Of a DNA stretch of 64,000 nucleotides, positions 33,105-42,647 are shown piece by piece (within the stretch, counting starts at the first letter, position 1; each line of letters begins with the position of its first letter). Below the pieces are notes generated by a model. It had not been told where the DNA came from. It worked only from the letters and a program-made list of their open reading frames with translations, and searched no databases. The stretch lies in contig NZ_JBHSCZ010000003.1 of NCBI RefSeq assembly GCF_042651465.1, positions 100,658 to 164,657 of the forward strand. The letters run 5' to 3'. The position numbers and the translations under genes were made by a program. Source of the DNA: Ferruginibacter yonginensis. Lineage in GTDB: Bacteria > Bacteroidota > Bacteroidia > Chitinophagales > Chitinophagaceae.

Positions 33105-34214
33105 ATGAAGTACAGCCAAATTACGGCAATGTTGGCCATTACCAAAGCAAGCTTACGATCAATATTTAGGAGTCCATCTGCCATTGTGTTTAGCTTTGCA
33201 TTTCCTTTTATATTTATTATTGTATTTGGGTTTATTGGTGGTGGTAATGGTATGCAAAGCATCAAAATAGTAATGGATCCCTCGGCTGATACCACTAATG
33301 TGTTGTACACTGCTTTAAAAAATACCAACACGGTTCGAATTATAAAATTTGAAAACGATGCCGCTTTAAAAGAGGCTCAATCAAAAGGAAATTTTGCCGG
33401 TATTGTAAATATTAAGAAAAACACGGAAGGTCCTTATCCTTATAAAATTGAATTAAAAAGTACTACTGCTAGTAATGATCGTTGGCCTCAGTTACGTTCT
33501 ATGCTCATAAGCACCATCAATGCGGTAAGTGATAGTACTTTTAAAAATAGGCCCGCCATTGCACAGCTTGATTTTGATTATAAGAGAGATATTGCTGTGA
33601 TTAGAGAATATAAAACCATTGATTTTATATTGCCCGGACAGTTAGGCTTTTCATTATTGAGTGCCGGTGTATTTGGTGTAGCGTTTACTTTTTTTAACCT
33701 TCGTAATCAATTAATATTAAAGCGTTTTTTTGCAACACCCGTTACCAGAACTTTTATTGTATTAGGAGAAGGTTTGAGTAGAGTGATTTTTCAAATGATA
33801 ACAGCCATTGTAATTATTGGTGCAGGTTATTTGTTTTTTGATTTCACCTTAATAAATGGTGTAACTACCTTTTTAGCAATGTTGTTTTTAAGTTTTATTG
33901 GGCTGAATATATTTATGGGTTTTGGTTTTATTGTAAGTGGTTTGGCTAAAAGTGAGAGCACCATACCGCCTTTTGCCAATATGATAACATTGCCTCAATT
34001 TTTACTTGGGGGTACTTTTTTTTCTGCTGATGCATTCCCTAAATGGTTGCAGCCAATTTCAAAAGCAATGCCACTTACTCATTTAAATACGGCCATGCGT
34101 AGTGTAGCTTTTGAAGGACAAAGTTTATGGCAAGTAAAAGCTGAAATTGGTATATTGGTATTATGGGCAATAGCCGTTTATATTATTGCCACCAAAGTTT
34201 TTAAGTGGGAGTAA
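33105..34214 (+). CDS. ABC-2 type transporter permease
   Basis: The 369-residue protein has the ABC-2 layout: one N-terminal membrane helix (SPSAIVFSFAFPFIFIIVFG), a large extracytoplasmic domain (about 45-170), and five more helices in the C-terminal half, with FANMITLPQFLLGGTFF in the conserved position. Such permeases export drugs, lipids or polysaccharides. No ATP-binding subunit is encoded nearby; a shared or distant ATPase is likely. The SRPBCC gene follows after 30 nt. Confidence 0.85.
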   Translation: MKYSQITAMLAITKASLRSIFRSPSAIVFSFAFPFIFIIVFGFIGGGNGMQSIKIVMDPSADTTNVLYTALKNTNTVRIIKFENDAALKEAQSKGNFAGIVNIKKNTEGPYPYKIELKSTTASNDRWPQLRSMLISTINAVSDSTFKNRPAIAQLDFDYKRDIAVIREYKTIDFILPGQLGFSLLSAGVFGVAFTFFNLRNQLILKRFFATPVTRTFIVLGEGLSRVIFQMITAIVIIGAGYLFFDFTLINGVTTFLAMLFLSFIGLNIFMGFGFIVSGLAKSESTIPPFANMITLPQFLLGGTFFSADAFPKWLQPISKAMPLTHLNTAMRSVAFEGQSLWQVKAEIGILVLWAIAVYIIATKVFKWE

Positions 34215-34244
34215 GGTTTGTTTTTAAAAATAATTATTGATTGT

Positions 34245-34781
34245 ATGAAGCTATTAAAAGGGGTATTATTGGTTTTTGCTGGTTTATTTGTGTTTATTAC
34301 TTTGATTTCATTACTGATTCCAAGTAAAATTGCCATTACAAGGGCTGTATCTATAAAAGGCGATTCTGCACAAATATTTAAACAAATAGCTGATGTAATC
34401 CAGTGGAAAAATTGGCACCCAGTATTTGCAGATGCTACCATTAATGCCACTTACAGCAATACGCCGGGTACAGTAGGTAGTACTATCAGTTGGGTAACTA
34501 ATGGTAAACAAAATACATTGGTGGTTGAAAAAATTGCCTACCCAATAGTCTCACTTTCATTACAACGATCAGGCGAAAAATCTATTGATAATATTTTAAG
34601 TGTTACACCTGTACAAGAGCAAGGCGATTATCAAGTACAATGGCAAAGTACTACTCATTTAAAATGGTACCCTTGGGATAAATTCAGTGGTATTTTTGTA
34701 GAAAAACTTACAGGGGCAGGTTATGAAGATGCACTGAATGCGCTCAAAAAATACATTGAAACACCTAATAAGGTAAACTAA
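34245..34781 (+). CDS. SRPBCC family protein with N-terminal membrane anchor
   Basis: The 178-residue protein has one hydrophobic segment (about residues 6-25) and then a START/polyketide-cyclase-like domain: SIKGDSAQIFKQIADVIQWKNWHP and a C-terminal GYEDALNALKKYIE helix. Proteins of this type bind hydrophobic ligands; the role here is unknown. ATG 34245 is chosen over a TTG at 34218. Its 3' end overlaps the convergent anmK gene by 17 nt. Confidence 0.75.
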   Translation: MKLLKGVLLVFAGLFVFITLISLLIPSKIAITRAVSIKGDSAQIFKQIADVIQWKNWHPVFADATINATYSNTPGTVGSTISWVTNGKQNTLVVEKIAYPIVSLSLQRSGEKSIDNILSVTPVQEQGDYQVQWQSTTHLKWYPWDKFSGIFVEKLTGAGYEDALNALKKYIETPNKVN

Positions 34782-35949
34782 TTTTACCCATACTTATAGC
34801 TGGTAAATTGGTGTGTATATTTTCAAAAATGTTGGGGTTACCTGCTAAGGTTTCATTGGCTAATAATGCAAAGAGCATAGCTTCTTTAGCAGCTGCATGA
34901 ATGCCTATTTCATCGCTAGGTAAAATGGTATGTTGTGGCATTATTGTTTGTAGATGTTGCATTAATAAACGGTTATGAACACCGCCACCACTCACATATA
35001 TTTTAGCAGCTTTTTGGTTTGCTATATTGTTTACAGCAATTGCTATACTTTTAGCGGTCAAGTAATTTAATGTTGCCATTACATCATCATTACTGATGTA
35101 AAGTTGTAGTGCATTTACAGCATCTTCAATAAAAGAGCAATTAAAAGTTTCTGGTCCGGTTGTTTTAGGAAAATCTGCTGCAAAAAATGAATGTTGTAGC
35201 CAATAGTTAAGTAGTTTTTTATTCACAATACCCTTTGCAGCAACTGCTCCATCGGCATCATAATTTTGATGATAATGTTGTTGCATCCATTGGTTCATGA
35301 GCGTATTGCCAGGGCCGGCATCAGAAAAAGTAATATTTTTTTTATTGGCTGATATGTATGTAAAATTAGCAATGCCTCCAATGTTCAACAATATAACATC
35401 TTCCAATATATGGCCAGTTAATAAAATATCGCCATAGGTAACCAATGGTGCACCAGCACCGCCTGCGGCAATATGTTTTTGCCTGAAATCGCTGATGGTG
35501 ATCATACCTGTTTTAACGGCAATAATATCACCATCGCCAAGTTGTAAGGTAGCATTACCAACTTTATTTTCATGTTGAATTGCAGGCGCATGGTAAATAG
35601 TTTGTCCATGACTTGCAATAGCATCAACCCTCGTTTTATTGATATGATATTTTGCTAAAAACTGTTGTACCATCGCAGCATGCTCTAATGCAATTTGTTT
35701 ATTTAAAAGTGTTAATTGTTCTAACGAAATGTTCGGTACAAAACAGCTTTTTTGTAATTGCTGTAAAAAACTATTTTCATACGGCATTGTTTCAAATTGC
35801 AGTAATGCAATGTCGGTTTCATAACCATTACCAGTGCATTTACACAAAGCAATATCTAGCCCATCCAAAGAAGTGCCGCTCATTAAACCTATAAGGATCC
35901 GTTCTTTTTTTTGAGCAATAGCATATAATGTAGCAATGCCTTTATTCAT
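34765..35949 (-). CDS. anmK: Anhydro-N-acetylmuramic acid kinase
   Basis: The 394-residue protein has the AnmK signature LIGLMSGTSLDGLDIAL, the substrate-site regions IASHGQTIYHAP and LNIGGIANFTYI, and DAGPGNTLMNQW. The enzyme phosphorylates anhydro-MurNAc with ring opening during recycling of cell-wall peptidoglycan. Its start overlaps the end of queG by 8 nt, so the two are translationally coupled in one operon. Confidence 0.94.
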   Translation of the reverse strand: MNKGIATLYAIAQKKERILIGLMSGTSLDGLDIALCKCTGNGYETDIALLQFETMPYENSFLQQLQKSCFVPNISLEQLTLLNKQIALEHAAMVQQFLAKYHINKTRVDAIASHGQTIYHAPAIQHENKVGNATLQLGDGDIIAVKTGMITISDFRQKHIAAGGAGAPLVTYGDILLTGHILEDVILLNIGGIANFTYISANKKNITFSDAGPGNTLMNQWMQQHYHQNYDADGAVAAKGIVNKKLLNYWLQHSFFAADFPKTTGPETFNCSFIEDAVNALQLYISNDDVMATLNYLTAKSIAIAVNNIANQKAAKIYVSGGGVHNRLLMQHLQTIMPQHTILPSDEIGIHAAAKEAMLFALLANETLAGNPNIFENIHTNLPAISMGKISLPY

Positions 35950-36874
35950 GCGTTTTTATAAATTGGAGGTTGCGTTTAATGCCTCCAAATTTAGTACGTT
36001 TGAGGGGCGAATCTTTAAAAATAATTTTGAAATTTTCTTCGGTCAATGCCTCCCAATCTGCAGCGGAATAATTGAGAATTGCTGGAATTGGTTCAAAATT
36101 TTTATTGTGGTGTGGTTGTGCAAATCGGTTCCAAGGGCACACATCTTGACAAACATCGCAGCCAAATATCCAATTATCAAATTGGTTTTTCATGTGTTGC
36201 GGTAGCAAAGCATCTTTCAGTTCAATGGTATAATAAGAAATGCATTTACTGCCATCAACCACTTTGTTGGGTAAAATAGCTTCTGTTGGGCAAGCATCAA
36301 TACATCGGGTGCAGGTACCACAATAATCTTTCGCAACAGCATCGTCTGCTACTAAGTCAACATCAACAATAAGCGTAGCTAAAAAAAAGAAAGAACCTTT
36401 TTTTTTGTTGATGAGGTTGCCGTTTTTGCCAATCCATCCTAAACCACTTTTTTGTGCCCAAGCTCTTTCAAGTACAGGTGCACTATCAACAAAACCTCTA
36501 CCTGTAATAGCGCCAATTTGTTGTTGTAATAAAAATAAAAAATGGTGTAGTTGTTGGCGAATGCTCAAATGGTAATCTTTACCGTAAGCATATTTAGCAA
36601 TTTTTGGGTTGCCTTCTTGTTGGGTTTGTTGAGGAAAATAATTAATCAATAAAGTAATAACACTTTTTGCGCCTGGTACAAGTTTCGTAGGATCGGTACG
36701 CATGTCAAAATGGTTTTCCATGTATTGCATGTTACCATGTAAACCCTTATTGAGCCATGCTTCTAGCCTTCGTGCATCATCTTCCAAAAAAACAGCTTTG
36801 GCAATACCACAAAAATCAAAACCTAATTGTGCAGCGGTTTGTTTTACAATATTGGTATAATGTTGTGCAAGCAA
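35942..36874 (-). CDS. queG: Epoxyqueuosine reductase
   Basis: The 310-residue protein has the QueG layout: an N-terminal cobalamin-binding part (AKYAYGKDYH), then two [4Fe-4S] clusters shown by CGTCTRCIDACPTEAI and CDVCQDVCPW. It reduces epoxyqueuosine to queuosine, the last step of this tRNA wobble-base modification. Its stop overlaps the start of anmK by 8 nt. It follows the putative outer membrane protein by 18 nt on the same strand. Confidence 0.95.
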   Translation of the reverse strand: MLAQHYTNIVKQTAAQLGFDFCGIAKAVFLEDDARRLEAWLNKGLHGNMQYMENHFDMRTDPTKLVPGAKSVITLLINYFPQQTQQEGNPKIAKYAYGKDYHLSIRQQLHHFLFLLQQQIGAITGRGFVDSAPVLERAWAQKSGLGWIGKNGNLINKKKGSFFFLATLIVDVDLVADDAVAKDYCGTCTRCIDACPTEAILPNKVVDGSKCISYYTIELKDALLPQHMKNQFDNWIFGCDVCQDVCPWNRFAQPHHNKNFEPIPAILNYSAADWEALTEENFKIIFKDSPLKRTKFGGIKRNLQFIKTHE

Positions 36875-36892
36875 TTGCTGAAGGTTTACCTT

Positions 36893-37693
36893 TTAAAATT
36901 TAAAATCGTAGCCAATTAAACCTACTAATTCAAAATAGCCAAAGCCATGGCGTACCCTGTTACCCTTACTGGTATTGGTATTTGCTAATGCATTGAGGTA
37001 GCGAACATAACCTGTTTTGCCGGTACCTTCCAAAAATAAACGTTTGGTAAAATAAAAACGAGCACCGGCTTCGCCACTAAAATTATAGCCAGCCACATGA
37101 AAATCGTTATTGAACCGATCGCCCCTGTAGGTAAAATCTGTACGTGGAATATTTATACCTGCACCTGCTTTCCATAAGAAGGTTATTAAAGGTCGGGTGT
37201 TGGCTTTGTTCATCAATAATGTATTTTGTTGTACATAATTGATGTGTAATAAATTACCACCATCTGTATGTTCTAAATGTAAAAAGGTTGAAGGGTTTAA
37301 AACGCTATCACCATCAACCTTTACGCCATTGATGGTACCTTTAACTCTTGCTGTTTGCCCGTCGGTTACAACATATTTAATATGGTCAAAATTTAATTCA
37401 ATCGCTTTTGTTTTGCTTTCATTTAAATAAAAACCAATGCGGTAGTTATACTGTGGTATTGAAATCTCAGCAGGTTTTTTATACACGGCATCTAAATCGG
37501 GTTTATCATGTGCGGTAGCTTTTAAAATTTTAAAATTATCACCGTTACTTAATTTAAACCGAATATTACTTTTAGTATACCACTCCTTATTGTAGCCCCA
37601 TTGCAAATACATGCCTTTAAATAATTTGCCTTTTTGTGCTGTTGCTAAAAGTGTAAGGGTAACAAAAATGATGGAAGAAATGAGCTTTTTCAT
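36893..37693 (-). CDS. Putative outer-membrane beta-barrel protein
   Basis: The 266-residue protein has a signal peptide (MKKLISSIIFVTLTLLATAQ) and alternating hydrophobic strands with many aromatic residues. It ends in a C-terminal phenylalanine (GLIGYDFKF), as outer-membrane barrels do. The function is unknown. It is upstream of queG by 18 nt and downstream of the serine hydrolase gene by 90 nt, all on the minus strand. Confidence 0.7.
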   Translation of the reverse strand: MKKLISSIIFVTLTLLATAQKGKLFKGMYLQWGYNKEWYTKSNIRFKLSNGDNFKILKATAHDKPDLDAVYKKPAEISIPQYNYRIGFYLNESKTKAIELNFDHIKYVVTDGQTARVKGTINGVKVDGDSVLNPSTFLHLEHTDGGNLLHINYVQQNTLLMNKANTRPLITFLWKAGAGINIPRTDFTYRGDRFNNDFHVAGYNFSGEAGARFYFTKRLFLEGTGKTGYVRYLNALANTNTSKGNRVRHGFGYFELVGLIGYDFKF

Positions 37694-37783
37694 GTAAATA
37701 TTTCATTTTACGCATCAATATTTCGGCTTGTAAAGCTTATCAATATTGATGGTGTATTGCAAAATTACTACAATTTAGCGGCA

Positions 37784-38905
37784 TCATTTATTTTCTTTTA
37801 AAGCATCGTTTACAATTTGTTTAAGGGTACTGTATTTTTCGTGTCTGTTTGTGTTATTTAAATTAAAGGTTACCATAATAGCCGCATAACCTAACTTATT
37901 ATTTACCCACGGGAAAGTACCAAATAAGCCCGGGCTGCTTACTTCATTTGAGCGGTTATTGCCTGTAGTGCCATCCATAATCCACTCACCAAAGCCGTAG
38001 CCCCAATTGCCTGCTTCTGCTGGACTTCCTTTAATAATTTTACCAGCACTGTAGTTTCGTTGCATTAAGGCTACTGCGTTTTTTGATAATACTTGTTTGC
38101 CATTATAGCTACCGTTGTTTAAAATCATCGCTAAAAAATGTATGTAGTCAATAGCAGTACTGTTGACGCCACCAGCAGCTAAGGGCACAGGTGTTTCGCC
38201 ATAATCAGTTTGAACCATATCGCAAGGCTTGGCAATACGTTGGTAAAAAAGGGTTTTAAAATCAGTACCGCTCATTTTTTCAATTACAGCTGCTGCTATT
38301 TGTAAACCAGCATTACTATAATGAAAACTCTCTCCTGGTGCGGTTTCCATAGGTAGGGTAGCAATGGCAGCGATGACTTCATTCATAGTTGATGTGGCCC
38401 TTATTTCTTTAATGCTTTCTTTTAATGTACCGGGGTTAATACCGGTGGTATGGCTTAAGCATTGCTCAATGGTAATATTGCCTTTTTGGGCAGCAGTTAA
38501 TTGGGGTAAAAATGTACCCACTGTATCACTTAATTTTAGTGAACCATCATCAATAAATGTCATTATGAGTGCTGCACTGAGCCACTTGCTGCAACTTGCA
38601 AACGGTATTTTGGTATCAACCTCAATGTTTTGTGTAAGTTCATCTACATCTTTACCCGTTTTTTTGGCGACTACTTTACTTACAAATTTTTGTTTACGAC
38701 TCAACTTATTAACTGCATACTCATAAATTATTTTACCATCTTTAAAAATGACCATAGCACCACGGCCACCCATAGTAGGCGCATTTGATTGTAGCCATTG
38801 TGTTGTTTTTTTGAAATTATATTGGGCATATCCTAAATGAAAAAATAGCATAAAAACCAATACTGTACTGCAATAGCGGCATATTTTTATAGTTTTAACT
38901 GACAT
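37784..38905 (-). CDS. Exported serine hydrolase (class C beta-lactamase-like)
   Basis: The 373-residue protein has a hydrophobic N-terminus and a beta-lactamase/penicillin-binding-like domain. The SxxK motif is Ser104-Lys107 (SCSK), preceded by KIPFAS, and the YxN motif is in HYSNAGLQ. The GLFGTFPWVNNKLG region takes the place of the third (KTG-type) motif. Members hydrolyse peptides or esters; a true beta-lactamase activity is uncertain. Confidence 0.82.
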   Translation of the reverse strand: MSVKTIKICRYCSTVLVFMLFFHLGYAQYNFKKTTQWLQSNAPTMGGRGAMVIFKDGKIIYEYAVNKLSRKQKFVSKVVAKKTGKDVDELTQNIEVDTKIPFASCSKWLSAALIMTFIDDGSLKLSDTVGTFLPQLTAAQKGNITIEQCLSHTTGINPGTLKESIKEIRATSTMNEVIAAIATLPMETAPGESFHYSNAGLQIAAAVIEKMSGTDFKTLFYQRIAKPCDMVQTDYGETPVPLAAGGVNSTAIDYIHFLAMILNNGSYNGKQVLSKNAVALMQRNYSAGKIIKGSPAEAGNWGYGFGEWIMDGTTGNNRSNEVSSPGLFGTFPWVNNKLGYAAIMVTFNLNNTNRHEKYSTLKQIVNDALKENK

Positions 38906-39032
38906 AATAACTATTTTTTTATTTGGATGAGTATTTGATTGATAAGTTTAAAATCATTGACACCTTACATAAAAGTAAGTTGATTTTTTAGCAATGATAT
39001 TGAGTCGTGCAAAAACAAAAAAAATTACAGTA

Positions 39033-41642
39033 ATGAATCAAAATAATTTCACCATAAAAGCAACCGAAGCCATACAACAAGCACAGCAATTGGCTTTCGA
39101 TCAAAAAAATGTTAGTATTGAAAATGAACATTTACTCAAAGCATTGATCAATACTGAAGATTCAACCGTTGATTATTTGTTACGTAAAAATAATGTAACC
39201 ATTAACTTGGTGCAGCATAAGTTAGACGAACTTATAAAAAAATTACCTACAACTACAGGTGAACCTGCTCAAACCATTGGCAGGGAAATGAATACCGTAA
39301 TGTTAAGAGCAAATACGGTTTTAAAGCTATTTGCTGATCAATTTATTACGCCAGAGCATTTATTATTATCAATATTACAAGGGAAAGATGAACCGGCCGT
39401 ATTGTTAAAAGATGCTGGCTTAACTGAAAAAGGCTTAATAACTTCTATAAAAGAACTTCGTAAAGGCGACACCGTTAATACAGCCACTCAAGAAACTACT
39501 TTTAATGCCTTAAATAAGTACGCTAAAAACCTGAATGAAATGGCTCGTTTGGGCAAGCTTGACCCAGTAATTGGGAGAGATGAAGAAATACGCAGAACCC
39601 TGCATATTTTAAGCAGACGTACAAAAAATAACCCCATTTTAGTAGGTGAGCCAGGTGTTGGTAAAACTGCTATTGCAGAAGGTTTGGCAATACGAATTGT
39701 TAACGGTGATGTACCAGAAAATATCAAATCAAAAATCATTTTTGCCTTAGATATGGGCCAACTTATAGCTGGTGCCAAGTACAAAGGAGAATTTGAAGAA
39801 AGATTAAAATCTGTTGTAAAAGAAGTAACAGCTGCTGAGGGGGAAATTATATTGTTTATTGATGAAATACACACACTCGTAGGTGCTGGTGGCGGCGATG
39901 GTGCTATGGATGCGGCAAACATTTTAAAACCTGCTTTGGCAAGGGGCGAATTGAGGGCAGTGGGTGCTACCACTTTATCTGAATATCAAAAATATTTTGA
40001 AAAAGATAAAGCCTTGGAACGTAGGTTTCAAAAAGTATTGATTGATGAGCCAACGGTGGAAGATGCTATATCGATTTTACGTGGCTTAAAAGATCGCTAC
40101 GAAACTTACCACCATGTACGTATAAAAGATGAAGCCATTATAGCGGCGGTAGAATTATCAAACCGATACATGACAGATCGTTTTCTGCCAGATAAAGCCA
40201 TTGATTTAATTGATGAAAGTGCAGCAAAGTTGCGTATTGAAATGAATTCAATGCCAGAAGAATTGGATAAACTTGAACGCCAAATTCGTCAACTCGAAAT
40301 TGAAAGAGAAGCCATTAAAAGAGAAAAAGATGAGGAAAAGTTAAAAGCCCTCAATACCGAAATTGCTAACCTTTCCGTAGAAAGAGATACGTATCGTTCA
40401 AAATGGAAAGAAGAAAAAGAATTGGTAGATCAAATACAATCAGGTAAATCAGCTATTGAAGATTTAAAAGTGCAGGCCGAACAAGCTGAAAGAGATGGTG
40501 ATTATGGTAAGGTAGCCGAAATTAGGTATGGTAAAATGAAAGATCAGGAAGCCCTCATTGTAACCTTAACGGAACAATTGTTGGCCATTTCTGAACGTAG
40601 GTTGTTGAAAGAAGAAGTTGATGCAGAAGATATTGCAGAAAGCGTAGCGAAAGCCACTGGTATACCTGTACAAAAAATGTTGCAAAGTGAACGTGATAAG
40701 TTGCTGCATTTAGAAGAAGAATTACACAAAAGAGTAGTGGGGCAAAATGAAGCAATTGAAGCAGTTTCAGATGCAATACGCAGAAGCAGGGCTGGCTTAC
40801 AAGATGCTAAAAAGCCAATAGGTTCATTTATATTTTTAGGTACAACCGGTGTGGGTAAAACTGAGTTAGCGAAAGCCTTGGCTGATTATTTGTTTGATGA
40901 TGATAGTATGATGACCAGGATAGATATGAGTGAGTACCAAGAAAAACATAGTGTGAGCCGTTTGGTTGGTGCACCTCCGGGCTATGTTGGTTACGATGAA
41001 GGTGGGCAATTAACAGAAGCAGTTAGAAGAAAACCATATTCAGTAGTATTGTTAGATGAAATTGAAAAAGCACACCCAGATGTATACAATGTGTTGTTAC
41101 AAGTGTTAGATGATGGTAGGTTAACAGATAATAAGGGCAGGGTAGTTAATTTTAAAAATACCATCATTATTATGACGAGTAATTTGGGCAGCCACATTAT
41201 TCAAGAAAACTTTGAGGAAGTAACTGAACATAATTTAGATGAAGTGGTTGATAAAACAAAAGATGAAGTGATGGCGTTGTTAAAACAAACCATTCGTCCG
41301 GAGTTTTTAAACAGAATTGATGAAGTGATTATGTTTCAACCATTACTCAAAAAACAAATACGTGGTATCATTAACATTCAATTAAACGATCTTAAAAAAT
41401 TAGTAGCACAAAACAATATCGAATTGAAATTTACTGATTATGCTATTGATTATTTGGTAGATAATGGGTACGATCCTCAATTTGGTGCCAGACCGTTAAA
41501 AAGATTGATACAAAAGCAAATTGTAAATCAATTAAGTAAGAAAATTTTGGCTGGTGAAGTAAGCAAAGCATCACCAGTAATGGTTGATGTGTTTGATGGT
41601 ATGGTTGTTTTTAGAAACGAGTTGGCGAACGAAAAAGAATAG
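39033..41642 (+). CDS. clpB: ATP-dependent disaggregase ClpB
   Basis: The 869-residue protein has a Clp N-domain (about 1-145), a first AAA+ domain with Walker A GEPGVGKT, the long coiled-coil middle domain (about 400-525) that marks ClpB, and a second AAA+ domain with GTTGVGKT. It dissolves protein aggregates together with DnaK. ATG 39033 (MNQNNFTIKATEAI) is preferred to the start 13 codons upstream. A short inverted repeat (CTTAC-N6-GTAAG, 38964-38979) lies upstream; its meaning is unclear. It stands alone. Confidence 0.96.
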   Translation: MNQNNFTIKATEAIQQAQQLAFDQKNVSIENEHLLKALINTEDSTVDYLLRKNNVTINLVQHKLDELIKKLPTTTGEPAQTIGREMNTVMLRANTVLKLFADQFITPEHLLLSILQGKDEPAVLLKDAGLTEKGLITSIKELRKGDTVNTATQETTFNALNKYAKNLNEMARLGKLDPVIGRDEEIRRTLHILSRRTKNNPILVGEPGVGKTAIAEGLAIRIVNGDVPENIKSKIIFALDMGQLIAGAKYKGEFEERLKSVVKEVTAAEGEIILFIDEIHTLVGAGGGDGAMDAANILKPALARGELRAVGATTLSEYQKYFEKDKALERRFQKVLIDEPTVEDAISILRGLKDRYETYHHVRIKDEAIIAAVELSNRYMTDRFLPDKAIDLIDESAAKLRIEMNSMPEELDKLERQIRQLEIEREAIKREKDEEKLKALNTEIANLSVERDTYRSKWKEEKELVDQIQSGKSAIEDLKVQAEQAERDGDYGKVAEIRYGKMKDQEALIVTLTEQLLAISERRLLKEEVDAEDIAESVAKATGIPVQKMLQSERDKLLHLEEELHKRVVGQNEAIEAVSDAIRRSRAGLQDAKKPIGSFIFLGTTGVGKTELAKALADYLFDDDSMMTRIDMSEYQEKHSVSRLVGAPPGYVGYDEGGQLTEAVRRKPYSVVLLDEIEKAHPDVYNVLLQVLDDGRLTDNKGRVVNFKNTIIIMTSNLGSHIIQENFEEVTEHNLDEVVDKTKDEVMALLKQTIRPEFLNRIDEVIMFQPLLKKQIRGIINIQLNDLKKLVAQNNIELKFTDYAIDYLVDNGYDPQFGARPLKRLIQKQIVNQLSKKILAGEVSKASPVMVDVFDGMVVFRNELANEKE

Positions 41643-41818
41643 TATATTTTAACCGATTTTATATTTAACTTAATGATAATAAGTGAGTTATGTTTACATT
41701 AAGCACTATAATATAAAAAAGGAACAATATATGAAAAAAATGCGTTACCTTTATCAGCATAAAAAAATAATTTTTCGTTGGTTTATTTGTTTTAATCCCT
41801 TATAAATCAATACATAAC

Positions 41819-41840
41819 GTTGTTTATTTTTTTAAACAAC
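41819..41840. promoter_or_regulatory. Perfect inverted repeat upstream of the DsbA-like gene
   Basis: GTTGTTTA and TAAACAAC, 6 bp apart, form a perfect palindrome 23 bp upstream of the ATG at 41863. It could be an operator or a 5'-leader hairpin. There is no T run, so it is not a terminator. Confidence 0.35.
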
Positions 41841-41862
41841 ATCAAAAACAAAGGAATAACCA

Positions 41863-42576
41863 ATGGCATTTAAAAAAGAAGTGGTTGAAATAATTGAACC
41901 AAAAGATGTTTTCGTAGGAAATGCAAAAGCAGCAATTACATTAGAAGAGTTTGGGGAGTATGAAAGTGAAGTTTGTGCCAAAGCAAATGAAATAGTAAAG
42001 AGATTATTAGTTGAATATGATGGTGTTATTCGTTTTAATTTTAGACATTTTCCGTTAACCAATGTACACCAACGCAGTTTAAAAGCAGGTGAAGCGGCGG
42101 TTGCTACAGCGCAAGATGGTAAGTTTTGGGAAATGCACAACATCTTATTTGCAAATAGAAAAAATTTGGGCACCACTAGTTTGAAACTTTATAGTAAAGA
42201 GGCTGGTGTAAACAATAAACGTTTTTTAGATGATTTAGTAAATGCAACTTATGGTTGGCAAGTACAAGGCGATTTAAGAGAAGGAATTGATAGAGGCGTA
42301 AAAGAAGTACCTACTTTTTTTGTAAATGGCGAGCGCATTGCAAAAGCTACTTATGAAGATATTAAGAAAGGTATTGAAGATGCTATAAAAAAATTAGGTA
42401 AAAAGCCAGCTGCTAAAGCTGCCCCAAAAGCTGCTGCAATTGTTGAAGAAAAAGTAGTTGCAAAAGTTGTAGCGAAAGCTGCTAAAGCGCCTGAAAAAGT
42501 TAGTGCCACAAAAGAAAAAGCACCTACTGCTAAAGCTAAAGCACCTGCAAAAGCTACTGCAAAGCAAAGAGCATAA
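41863..42576 (+). CDS. DsbA-like protein lacking the first active-site cysteine, with histone-H1-like tail
   Basis: Residues about 15-175 follow the DsbA/Na+-H+-antiporter-associated thioredoxin fold: an N-terminal GNAKAAITLEEFGEYES strand region, the helical insert, and the cis-Pro loop KEVPTFFVNG (Pro150). The active site, normally CPYC, is SEVC here (Ser35, Cys38), so the nucleophilic cysteine is missing. Residues 177-237 are almost only Lys, Ala, Pro, Val and Glu, like bacterial histone-H1-like tails. There is no signal peptide, so it is cytoplasmic. The combination suggests a non-redox role, perhaps nucleic-acid association; this is inference. Confidence 0.75.
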   Translation: MAFKKEVVEIIEPKDVFVGNAKAAITLEEFGEYESEVCAKANEIVKRLLVEYDGVIRFNFRHFPLTNVHQRSLKAGEAAVATAQDGKFWEMHNILFANRKNLGTTSLKLYSKEAGVNNKRFLDDLVNATYGWQVQGDLREGIDRGVKEVPTFFVNGERIAKATYEDIKKGIEDAIKKLGKKPAAKAAPKAAAIVEEKVVAKVVAKAAKAPEKVSATKEKAPTAKAKAPAKATAKQRA

Positions 42577-42595
42577 TACTAACTTATATACATTT

Positions 42596-42628
42596 AAAAA
42601 AGCCACCTATTTATGGGTGGCTTTTTTA
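42596..42628. terminator. Bidirectional terminator
   Basis: AAAAAAGCCACCTA and its complement (TGGGTGGCTTTTTT) lie between the convergent DsbA-like and transglutaminase-like genes. Confidence 0.85.
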
Positions 42629-42647
42629 GTAGTTGTACATCAAAAAT

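Noticed and set aside
41731..41805. 24-codon ORF beginning ATGAAAAAAATGCG, preceded by a purine-rich AAGGAAC
   Set aside because: Too short to judge by sequence alone; no recognisable features apart from Lys and aromatic residues. Not listed as a gene.
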